A stretch of DNA of 64,000 nt from Stenotrophomonas sp. UBA2629 (GTDB lineage Bacteria > Pseudomonadota > Gammaproteobacteria > Xanthomonadales > Xanthomonadaceae). A program made the position numbers and the translations under genes. The stretch spans positions 1 to 64,000 of the forward strand of contig DEOB01000010.1 in assembly GCA_002359895.1 (NCBI GenBank), written 5' to 3'. The notes beneath the pieces are model-generated. The model saw nothing but the letters and a program-made list of their open reading frames with translations. It ran no database searches and was not told the origin of the DNA. Positions 45,201 to 51,582 of this stretch are shown here, piece after piece (positions within the stretch are counted from its first letter, which is position 1; each line of letters begins with the position of its first letter).

Positions 45201-45288
45201 GCCCGGCGTCATGAGGGACACCTTTGGCACCGGCACCCGTTGGCAGGCACCGCGTTATGCACAGCTGATGGTCAACTGGAACTTCTGA
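42268..45288 (+). CDS. TonB-dependent receptor with N-terminal carboxypeptidase-regulatory-like domain (Oar-like)
   Basis: A 1006-residue outer-membrane transporter. The signal peptide (about 1-28, ending SVMAQ) is followed by a CarboxypepD_reg-like domain (about 30-105, IVNKATGLTRSVTVGSDGSYRLSQLPVGDYSLQV), a Gly-rich hinge, a TonB-box-like DSVQVVGSK, the plug (about 130-250, LARMPVPQDLSSVALLAPGV, SVAENSIFINGLNVTDFY, GGYSAEFGRSTGGVINAVSRSGSNE) and a large barrel ending in Phe (MVNWNF). This domain order matches Oar-like receptors of Xanthomonadaceae. It starts 48 bases after the transglutaminase-like gene and has AGGAGA upstream. The substrate is unknown; the neighbours suggest murein peptides. 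Confidence 0.93.
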   Translation: MNKKMLKRAALTVALGACLGVMAPSVMAQSASGAIAGRASSGDQITIVNKATGLTRSVTVGSDGSYRLSQLPVGDYSLQVKRDGQTDKEPVAVNVSLGGTTTVNLGGGGDGGAVTLDSVQVVGSKIVNRVDVYSTESSFNVNREELARMPVPQDLSSVALLAPGVIAGNSSFGGISFGGSSVAENSIFINGLNVTDFYKRQSFSSAPFAFFEEFQIKTGGYSAEFGRSTGGVINAVSRSGSNEIEGGVSVTFEPSAFRSKADDHYYADGRVNALASHDTSSFMKTNGWASGPLIKDRLFLFAMYEQRDSKSGNTNAAGNSWTKRESNNGFWGTKLDWNINDNHLLELMAFSDEGDVDSEIYTYNFASSKIGSGAPSQSTASSGGTSGSVTYTGHFGDNFTAKAMYGINRSSSYNRSPADGPCDFVTYENASYGATYRAMGSPVLGCHPGGTIVNHEDERIAKRLDFEWVLGDHQLRFGWDHELMTTDRKTVYPGPTRKYYTAYGTKPGNLLDNGAVVPGGVDAILRARERADGGVFDIKASAFYLEDNWSVTPNLMLNLGVRMDNFENMTTVGTTFTKQDNLFSPRLGFSWDMKGDGSTKLFGNLGRYYMPIPSILSYNFAGGLLDEYTYYALDGWRQETNPVTGTPYMAPIVGAQIGPVDQSQNIVVQDLRQSVDRDLDAVYQDEAILGFQSMINQAWSWGVTGTYRRMPNAMDDMRINALCGKRHGNLWPIANPGDKLTLWGTKAQGCAEDGWVTIDTSKEGYIKAGSEEIVGYSKPKRTYKSIEVQIDRAWDDKWAFNASYLWSKSSGNHEGPVNSDTNYADTGMVQHWDHPANNQRYGDLFNDHRHQIKLRASYKLNDMWSFGSTFTALSGGPITAFGVTWPDENTAVASYTSTGSGGGTGWLCVDKCAGAWQDRVYRYSPRGDFGRMPWTYNLGATVTWTLPVEGIDLKASLSIYNLINTQEVINVAARYEGQPGVMRDTFGTGTRWQAPRYAQLMVNWNF

Positions 45289-45302
45289 TGTAGTTTGCAA
45301 GG

Positions 45303-45324
45303 ACGGCCCGCTTCGGCGGGCCGT
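45303..45324 (+). terminator. Terminator after the TonB-dependent receptor gene
   Basis: A 9-bp stem (ACGGCCCGC with its complement) and a TTCG tetraloop followed by TCGCTTTT, 15 bases past the stop. It may end most transcripts, with lower read-through into the beta-lactamase-family gene. Confidence 0.85.
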
Positions 45325-45348
45325 TCGCTTTTGTGGAGAGCAGTGACG

Positions 45349-46902
45349 ATGCGATTGAAATTGTTGTTGGCTGCCGTTTTCGCGATGTCAACCAACCCGG
45401 CGCTTGCTTCCAGCGCAGACGACGCGAGGATGGACGCGCTGGTCGACCAGGCAGTGCAGCGTTATCAGCTGCCCGGCATTGCGGTGGGCGTGATTGAGGA
45501 TGGCAAGATCGTCCGTCGCATCACCCGTGGTGAACTGGCGGTGGGCGAAGGCAAGGCGGTCGATGCGGACTCGTTGTTCAAGATCGCCTCCAACACCAAG
45601 GCGATGACGGCGGCGGTGATCGCGCGGTTGGTGCAGGCGGGCACGCTGCGCTGGGATGATCCGGTGACCCAGCATCTGCCGCAGTTCCGCATGTACGACC
45701 CGTGGGTGACGCGCAACATGCAGGTACGCGACCTGTTGATCCACAACAGTGGTCTGGGCTTGGGTGCTGGCGATCTGATGCTGTGGCCCGAGCCGAACCA
45801 CTTTGACCGCAATGACATCATCGCCGGGCTGGCGCATCTGAAGCCGACCGGCAGTTTCCGTTCTGACTACGCCTACGACAATCTGTTGTACGTGGTGGCC
45901 GGCGAAGTAGCGGCAGCGGCAGCAGGCAAGCCTTACTCGATGCTGGTGCGGCAGGAAATTTTCGAGCCGCTGGGTATGCAACGTTGCCAAGTGGGCGAAT
46001 GGACGCCTTCGGCGGTTGGCAATGTGGCGCGCCCGCATTACCGCAAAGGTGCGCAGAACATCGCCGCTGTAGCCGATGCGGCGCGTGTGGACGACTTCCC
46101 GTCAATGGCTGCCGGTGGCGTGCAATGCAGTGTCAACGACATGCTGCGCTGGATGCAGGTGTTGCTTGATCCACAGCAGGCACCGGGCTGGTTGAATGAA
46201 GTGCAACGCCGTGCGTTGTGGACCGCGCACATGCCCATGCCGATCAGCCAGCGCCTGCGCGGTTGGGACAACACGCACTTTCTGGCCTATGGCTACGGTT
46301 GGCGCCTGTCCGACATGGATGGGCAATGGAAGGTGGCGCACACCGGCACGCTGTCGGGCATGTATTCCTCCTTGGCGTTGTTGCCCGATACAAAAAATGG
46401 CGTGGTGATTCTGATCAACGGCGAGGCCGAGGATGCGCGCACTGCGTTGATGCAGGCCATGCTCAAACGTTACACCGCACCGGCCGCCAACCACGACGTG
46501 CTGTATTACGCACAGCGCATTGATCAAGCCGCCGCGCAGCGACGTAGCGCTGGCCACGTGCGCCCAGCCATGCCCAACCGTGAGCAGGTGAAGGAAGACG
46601 CAGCAAGCGACCATACTGGCGTCTGGCGTGATGCGTGGTTTGGCGAAGTGCGTCTTTGTCCACAAGAGGGCCGGCTGCGCTTTACCTCCCTCAAATCACC
46701 ACAGATGCGCGGCACGGTGATGAGCAGCGGCCAGCGCTGGTTTGTTGCATGGGATGCGCAGGGCGAAGATGCCGAGGCATGGCTGGATTTCTCCGGCGAT
46801 GCCAAGCAACCTGTCATGCGCATGCAGGCCATCGACCCGGAGATCGACTTCAGCTATGACTACCAGGATCTGGAATTCCAACGTGTTGGCGATTGCCCGT
46901 AA
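45349..46902 (+). CDS. Secreted serine hydrolase, beta-lactamase/penicillin-binding (class C-like) family
   Basis: A 517-residue enzyme with a signal peptide (1-20, MRLKLLLAAVFAMSTNPALA); GTGGAGAG precedes the ATG. The serine beta-lactamase-like active site is complete: S81xxK84 (SNTK), Y176-D-N178 and a HTG triad (AHTGTLSG). A C-terminal beta domain (about 400-517) is like DUF3471 domains of this group. Related proteins include D-aminopeptidases, D-alanyl-D-alanine carboxypeptidases and esterases, so action on D-amino-acid peptides or murein is plausible; a true beta-lactamase is less likely. The VanX-like gene follows with overlap. Confidence 0.88.
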   Translation: MRLKLLLAAVFAMSTNPALASSADDARMDALVDQAVQRYQLPGIAVGVIEDGKIVRRITRGELAVGEGKAVDADSLFKIASNTKAMTAAVIARLVQAGTLRWDDPVTQHLPQFRMYDPWVTRNMQVRDLLIHNSGLGLGAGDLMLWPEPNHFDRNDIIAGLAHLKPTGSFRSDYAYDNLLYVVAGEVAAAAAGKPYSMLVRQEIFEPLGMQRCQVGEWTPSAVGNVARPHYRKGAQNIAAVADAARVDDFPSMAAGGVQCSVNDMLRWMQVLLDPQQAPGWLNEVQRRALWTAHMPMPISQRLRGWDNTHFLAYGYGWRLSDMDGQWKVAHTGTLSGMYSSLALLPDTKNGVVILINGEAEDARTALMQAMLKRYTAPAANHDVLYYAQRIDQAAAQRRSAGHVRPAMPNREQVKEDAASDHTGVWRDAWFGEVRLCPQEGRLRFTSLKSPQMRGTVMSSGQRWFVAWDAQGEDAEAWLDFSGDAKQPVMRMQAIDPEIDFSYDYQDLEFQRVGDCP

Positions 46903-47590
46903 CGCGACGCTGGTCGCTGCGTTCATGGCCGGCGCAGGTAACGCGATGGCGGTGGACGTGTCGCCGGCCACCACGCCCGCACAGGCCGACCTGGTGGATG
47001 TCACCACGCTGGCGTCGGGCTTTGTTCTGGATATCCGCTATGCGGGCACGGACAACTTCACCGGGCGCGTGGTGCCCGGTTACGAAGCGCCGCGCTGTTA
47101 TCTGTTGCAACCGGTGGCACAGGCGCTGGCCCGCGTGCAGAACACATTGCGCACACAGGGTTACGCGCTGCAGGTGTTTGACTGCTACCGGCCTGCGCAT
47201 TCGGTGAAATCATTTGTGGCATGGGCGCATGACCTGAGCGACCAGCAGGCCAAGGCGCGCTACTACCCCAATGTGGACAAGACCCGGCTGCTGGATGGCT
47301 ATATAGCCGAGACCTCCGGTCACAGTCGCGGTGCCACGCTTGATGTGGGGCTGCTGCAATGCACGCAGGACGATTGCCAACCGTTGGACATGGGCACCGG
47401 CTTTGATCGTTTTGACCCCCTGGCGCATACCGACAGCCCGGATATCAGCGCCGCGCAGAAGCACAATCGACAGCGGCTATTGGAGGCGATGGCTGCCGAA
47501 GGCTTTGCCAACTACCCGATGGAGTGGTGGCATTTCACCTTCAAGCCCGAGCCGACGCCGGATACCGCTTACGACTTCCCGGTGCGGTGA
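46883..47590 (+). CDS. VanX-like D-Ala-D-Ala dipeptidase
   Basis: A 235-residue zinc peptidase of the M15D family. The best start is a GTG that overlaps the previous gene by 20 bases and gives a signal-like N-terminus (VLAIARNATLVAAFMAGAGNAMA). An in-frame ATG at 46856 is possible but lies deeper in the upstream gene. The VanX zinc site is intact: H147 and D154 in SGHSRGATLDVGL, E214 and H217 in EWWHF, with the same spacing as VanX. VFDCYRPAHSV supplies the Arg region. It would split D-Ala-D-Ala in the periplasm, recovering D-alanine. Last clear gene of the murein group. Confidence 0.9.
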   Translation: MLAIARNATLVAAFMAGAGNAMAVDVSPATTPAQADLVDVTTLASGFVLDIRYAGTDNFTGRVVPGYEAPRCYLLQPVAQALARVQNTLRTQGYALQVFDCYRPAHSVKSFVAWAHDLSDQQAKARYYPNVDKTRLLDGYIAETSGHSRGATLDVGLLQCTQDDCQPLDMGTGFDRFDPLAHTDSPDISAAQKHNRQRLLEAMAAEGFANYPMEWWHFTFKPEPTPDTAYDFPVR

Positions 47591-47642
47591 GTGGCGGCCT
47601 TGCGGGTAGACTGCGCATCCCCGTCCTGATCACCGCGCGCGC

Positions 47643-48023
47643 ATGAATCTGGTTCTGCATTACGGCCTGCTGGGCTCTTTGGAAGCGGCGTTGATAGCGT
47701 TGGCGATTGGCTTTGTCGTTTTCGCGCTGTGGTGGCAGGTATGCAAGCGCACCGGGTTGTCGAACGGGCATGCCATTGCGTGGTCCGCGTTGCTGGCCAT
47801 GGTCATCGGTGCGGGTGTGGATACGTGGAAGTTGTTCTATCTGGGAATGATGGGCCTGGAGTCGCCGCTTTACGTGCGCTTGGCGCTGGCCAGCATCCAC
47901 GATCCCGATCAATTGGGTACCCGCGTGGTGTTGGAACTGCTTGGAGCAGCGCTGGGCGTGGGCTTGGGTTGGTGGTTGTTCAGTTCGCGGCAATCGTTGC
48001 GCGACACCACCGGTGAGCCCTAA
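47643..48023 (+). CDS. Small inner-membrane protein of unknown function
   Basis: A 126-residue protein with about four hydrophobic stretches (about 10-32, 46-62, 66-80 and 94-113). It opens MNLVLHYGLLGSLEAALIALAIG and ends in a polar tail (SSRQSLRDTTGEP). I do not recognise a family. It starts 52 bases after the VanX-like gene on the same strand and might belong to that group or be independent. Confidence 0.65.
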   Translation: MNLVLHYGLLGSLEAALIALAIGFVVFALWWQVCKRTGLSNGHAIAWSALLAMVIGAGVDTWKLFYLGMMGLESPLYVRLALASIHDPDQLGTRVVLELLGAALGVGLGWWLFSSRQSLRDTTGEP

Positions 48024-48245
48024 GTGCCGCTTTTTTGGGTGTTTGCGGTGATGGATGGAACGCCCGAATCATCGTGTTACATCCACTTCACGATGCTCTA
48101 ACCACGGCGGTAGCCGCAATCTTCAACGTGGTGGTTAACACAATGTTGAATGCGCATTTGAGGGGACAGGTTGATTCAGTTGCTGCTTGTCAGTGTGGGG
48201 CCGTGCGGAATATCCGTGCGTTCCCCAAAAGACGAGGAAGACCTG

Positions 48246-48575
48246 ATGACCCTTCTTAACCGCACCCCGCTGTTTGCCCTGATTGCCGTTGTTGGTTCCG
48301 CGCTTGCCCTGCCGGCCATGGCCCAGGATGCACAGCAGCAACAGGCCGCCCAGGCACAGCAGGAAAGCGCCACCCAGGCACAGGCCGCTGCATCGTCCAA
48401 CGATGGCGGGCAGACCTGGGCCAGTGTTGATACCGACGGCGACGGCAGCATCAGCAAGGCCGAATCGCAGGCCAACGCAGGTCTGGCGCAGGTGTTTGAT
48501 GAAGCCGATGCCGACAAGGACGGTAAGTTGACCCAGGAGGAATACCGCACCTACGCGGCCAAGCAGCAGAAATAA
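48246..48575 (+). CDS. Secreted EF-hand protein
   Basis: A 109-residue protein. The signal peptide (1-26, ending PAMAQ) precedes a Gln/Ala-rich stretch (27-50) and two calcium-binding EF-hand loops, DTDGDGSISKAE (62-73) and DADKDGKLTQEE (88-99), both with the full set of D/N/G/E positions. GAGGAA lies before the chosen ATG. It is a likely periplasmic calcium-binding or signalling protein; related small EF-hand proteins are frequent in Xanthomonadaceae. The role is unknown. Confidence 0.88.
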   Translation: MTLLNRTPLFALIAVVGSALALPAMAQDAQQQQAAQAQQESATQAQAAASSNDGGQTWASVDTDGDGSISKAESQANAGLAQVFDEADADKDGKLTQEEYRTYAAKQQK

Positions 48576-48626
48576 CGCACGCCGCTTCGTGCCTGAGTAA
48601 CCCCGCGGCTCAGGCAGGCAGATTAG

Positions 48627-48658
48627 CCAACCCCTCTCCCATGCGGGAGAGGGGTTGG
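48627..48658. repeat. REP-like palindromic element
   Basis: A perfect 14-bp stem (CCAACCCCTCTCCC with its complement) around ATGC, followed by GGGGTGAGG. This is the familiar CCCCTCTCCC-type repetitive extragenic palindrome of many proteobacteria. A 7-bp GCCTGAG stem just upstream (48591-48615) may terminate the EF-hand gene. Confidence 0.8.
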
Positions 48659-48723
48659 GGTGAGGCCGGCTCTGAGGCAAAGAACTGCAACCCCGGCACC
48701 GGCCACGCGTTATCCTGTGCGGC

Positions 48724-49467
48724 ATGAACCAGAACACCTCCCTTTCCGCCATCGGCCTGGTTGGCTTTGACGGCGATGACACGCTCTGGAAGAGCGAAGA
48801 CTATTACCGCCTTGCCGAGCAGGAGTTCGAGGCCATTCTTGGCCACTACATCGACCTGCACGATGCCAAGACCGCACAGCATCTGCTCAAGGTTGAGCGG
48901 CGCAATCTGGAAATCTTCGGTTACGGCGCCAAGGGCATGACCCTGTCGATGCTGGAAGCAGCCATCGAGCTGACCGGCGAGAAGATTTCCGCACACGACC
49001 TGCACCAGATCATCGAAATTGGCCGCCGTACGCTGCAGCATCCAGTGGAAGTGATTGATGGCGTGCGTGAGGCGGTTGCCGCCATCGCTGCCGATTACCC
49101 GGTGGTGCTCATCACCAAGGGCGATCTGTTCCACCAGGAGCAGAAGATTGAACGTTCCGGTCTGCGTGATCTGTTCCCGCGTATCGAAATCGTGTCGGAG
49201 AAGGATCAATCCACCTACGCGCGCGTGTTGGCCGAATTCAACCTGCCGGCCGAACGCTTTGTGATGATCGGCAATTCGCTGCGCTCGGATATCGAGCCGG
49301 TGTTGGGCTTGGGTGGCTGGGGCGTATACACGCCGTATGCGGTGACCTGGGCACATGAGGCCGAGCATGGGGTGTCCGACGATGCGCCGCGCCTGCATCA
49401 CGCCGACACCGCGCACCAGTGGCCGGAAGCGGTGCGTGCCATCGCTGCGGAAATGGCGGCACGCTGA
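48724..49467 (+). CDS. HAD superfamily hydrolase
   Basis: A 247-residue cytoplasmic phosphatase-type enzyme. Motif I is FDGDDTLW with D16 as nucleophile and D18 as acid/base, motif II is LITKGD (Lys nearby), and motif III includes IEIVSEKD and FVMIGNSLRSDIEPVLGLGG with the acidic metal-binding pair. A cap region (about 25-105) lies between motifs I and II. It belongs to the YjjG/phosphoglycolate-like subgroup. The substrate is unknown. Confidence 0.9.
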   Translation: MNQNTSLSAIGLVGFDGDDTLWKSEDYYRLAEQEFEAILGHYIDLHDAKTAQHLLKVERRNLEIFGYGAKGMTLSMLEAAIELTGEKISAHDLHQIIEIGRRTLQHPVEVIDGVREAVAAIAADYPVVLITKGDLFHQEQKIERSGLRDLFPRIEIVSEKDQSTYARVLAEFNLPAERFVMIGNSLRSDIEPVLGLGGWGVYTPYAVTWAHEAEHGVSDDAPRLHHADTAHQWPEAVRAIAAEMAAR

Positions 49468-49469
49468 CC

Positions 49470-50054
49470 ATGCTGCGCGGTCGTGCCCGACGATACGGAC
49501 GGCGTTGGCACGTGCACTGTGCGTTGCTGCTGGGCGTGCTGTTCCTCACGCCTGTTGCGACGCTGGCGCAGCAATCCACACCCGCTGCGGCGCCTGCCGC
49601 AGCAAACACGGCGCCGACCTACGCAGCGGGCACCGGCGATGCCTGGGTTGACCGGCAGCTGGCCGATATCAATGCGTACGCCGCACGTTACCCGGAAGCC
49701 TTCATCGACGAGTTGTCGCGCTATGCGGGCGCACGCCCTGCCTATGTCGAGGCATTGTTGCGCAACCACGGTTGGGCGCCGGCTGACGTGTACTTCGCCT
49801 GTTTCTGGGCGCATGTGAGCGGCAGCTCCTGCCGTACGCTGGTACGGGCCCGCAGCGGCCTGCCCGGTGCGGATTGGAAGACGGTTCTTGAGAGCCTGCA
49901 ACCGCCGCCGGAAAACCTGCAATGGCGGGCGTTGCGGCATGCCATCGTTGCCAGCTACGACCACTGGGACCGGCCCATCACGCTGGATGCACTGCTGAGG
50001 CAACAGCTGGGTGACCGCGCGCAACGCGACGCGGCGGCCCGCAAGGCAGGTTGA
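49470..50054 (+). CDS. Secreted protein of unknown function
   Basis: A 194-residue protein with a basic start (MLRGRARRYGRRWHVH) and a signal segment (about 18-34, LLLGVLFLTPVATLAQ), then an Ala/Pro/Thr-rich linker (35-53). The mature part shows WVDRQLADINAYAARYPEAFIDELSRYAGARPAYVEALLRNHGWAPADVYFACFWAHVSGSSCRTLVRA with two Cys that could pair. I do not recognise a family. It starts two bases after the HAD stop, so they are probably cotranscribed. Confidence 0.7.
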   Translation: MLRGRARRYGRRWHVHCALLLGVLFLTPVATLAQQSTPAAAPAAANTAPTYAAGTGDAWVDRQLADINAYAARYPEAFIDELSRYAGARPAYVEALLRNHGWAPADVYFACFWAHVSGSSCRTLVRARSGLPGADWKTVLESLQPPPENLQWRALRHAIVASYDHWDRPITLDALLRQQLGDRAQRDAAARKAG

Positions 50055-50148
50055 GAACGCGGCTGGGGCTTGTGCCGGCAGGTGGCCGTGGTGGGGCATT
50101 CCGGGCGAAAATGGCCGCTCCTTCGATCCAGCGCCAGCGCACTTCTTC

Positions 50149-51513
50149 ATGACCGCCGACCGTTTCGTTTCCACCGACCACATCCGCAGCCTGTTCTCGC
50201 AGGCGATGTCGCATATGTACCGCACCGAAGTGCCGTTGTACGGCACCTTGGTGGAACTGGTGGGGGAGGTGAACGGCGCCGTGCTTGCCACACAGCCCGC
50301 GCTGGCCGAGCAGATGCAACGCAGCGGTGAGCGCGAGCGTCTGGACGTGGAACGCCACGGCGCCATCCGCGTTGGCACCGCGCAGGAGTTGGCTACGCTG
50401 GGCCGCCTGTTCGCCGTGATGGGCATGCAGCCGGTGGGCTATTACGACCTGTCCGTTGCTGGTGTGCCGGTGCATTCCACCGCGTTCCGTCCGGTGGATG
50501 GCGAGGCACTCAACCGCAACCCGTTCCGTGTGTTCACCTCGTTGCTGCGGCTGGAGTTGATTGAAGACGAAAGCCTGCGCACCGAGGCGGCGGAAATTCT
50601 TTCCCGCCGCAACATTTTCACCCCCGGCGTGATGGAGCTGATTGCGCAGTGCGAGCGCGACGGTGGCCTGGGCGAAGACGATGCGTGGCGCTTTGTCGTC
50701 GAAGCGCTGGAAACGTTCCGTTGGCACAACGAGGCCACCGTGTCGCTGCAGACGTACCACGCGCTGCATGGCGCGCATCGCCTCGTGGCCGACGTGGTCA
50801 GCTTCCGAGGCCCGCACATCAACCACCTCACCCCACGCACGCTGGATATTGATGCGGCGCAGGCACAGATGCATGCACGCGGGCTGGCGGCAAAAGCCGT
50901 GATCGAAGGCCCGCCGCGCCGCGAATGCCCCATTCTGCTGCGCCAGACCAGCTTCAAGGCCTTGGAGGAGATGGTGCATTTCCCCTCCGGCACCGACAAC
51001 GCTGCCGGCACGCATACCGCACGCTTTGGTGAAATTGAGCAGCGCGGATTGGCGCTGACGCCAAAGGGCCGCACGCTGTACGACGCACTGTTGGCGCAGG
51101 CACGCGAGAACGGAGGCGCCGGCAGCACCGGCGGCGACTACATGCAGCGCCTGCAGGCTGCATTTGTCGATTTCCCCGATGACCACACCGTGCTGCGTCG
51201 CGAAGGCTTGGGTTACTACCGCTACGCGTTGACCGAGGCAGGCCGCGCACTGCCGGCGGGTGAGCGAAACCTGCCGGCTGAGGTATTGATCGAACGCGGC
51301 TTGGCGACAGCCGACCCGATCATCTACGAAGATTTCCTGCCGGTGAGTGCCGCAGGCATCTTCCAGTCCAACCTGGGCGGCGATGAGCAGCGTGCCTATG
51401 CCGCGCGTGCCAACCGGGAGGCGTTCGAGCAGGCGCTGGGCGCGACGGTTAGCGATGAGTTCGCTATCTACGCGAACCTGCAGGCGGAATCGCTGGCCAC
51501 GCTGTCGGCTTGA
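50149..51513 (+). CDS. hglS: 2-oxoadipate dioxygenase/decarboxylase (HglS/YdcJ, DUF1338)
   Basis: A 454-residue iron enzyme of the VOC-like DUF1338 family, converting 2-oxoadipate to 2-hydroxyglutarate in D-lysine breakdown. Family blocks are DVERHGAIRVGTAQEL, MGMQPVGYYDLSVAGVPVHSTAFRP, FRGPHINHLTPRTLDID, and FGEIEQRGLALTPKGRTLYD, which hold the His and Glu ligands, and DPIIYEDFLPVSAAGIFQSNL near the end. The start at 50149 follows CACTTCTTC and gives MTADRFVSTDHIRSLFSQAM. Partner lysine genes are not in the window. Confidence 0.92.
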   Translation: MTADRFVSTDHIRSLFSQAMSHMYRTEVPLYGTLVELVGEVNGAVLATQPALAEQMQRSGERERLDVERHGAIRVGTAQELATLGRLFAVMGMQPVGYYDLSVAGVPVHSTAFRPVDGEALNRNPFRVFTSLLRLELIEDESLRTEAAEILSRRNIFTPGVMELIAQCERDGGLGEDDAWRFVVEALETFRWHNEATVSLQTYHALHGAHRLVADVVSFRGPHINHLTPRTLDIDAAQAQMHARGLAAKAVIEGPPRRECPILLRQTSFKALEEMVHFPSGTDNAAGTHTARFGEIEQRGLALTPKGRTLYDALLAQARENGGAGSTGGDYMQRLQAAFVDFPDDHTVLRREGLGYYRYALTEAGRALPAGERNLPAEVLIERGLATADPIIYEDFLPVSAAGIFQSNLGGDEQRAYAARANREAFEQALGATVSDEFAIYANLQAESLATLSA

Positions 51514-51538
51514 TGCCATAGGGCTGCCACCCGCATGA

Positions 51539-51557
51539 GCGGAGCGTTATGCTCCGC
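51539..51557. repeat. Short hairpin before the VWA lipoprotein gene
   Basis: GCGGAGC and GCTCCGC form a 7-bp stem around GTTAT, ending about 12 bases before the ribosome site AAGGAG. Without a T tract it is more likely a leader structure or RNA stabiliser than a terminator. Confidence 0.5.
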
Positions 51558-51582
51558 CCATCCCGAGGCAAGGAGTTGGCCC

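Noticed and set aside
45349..46902. Call as a true beta-lactamase resistance gene
   Set aside because: SxxK/YxN/HTG motifs are shared by many DD-peptidases and esterases, and the neighbours favour murein peptides.
49978..51519. 513-residue frame antisense to hglS
   Set aside because: Shadow frame; hglS motifs settle the strand.
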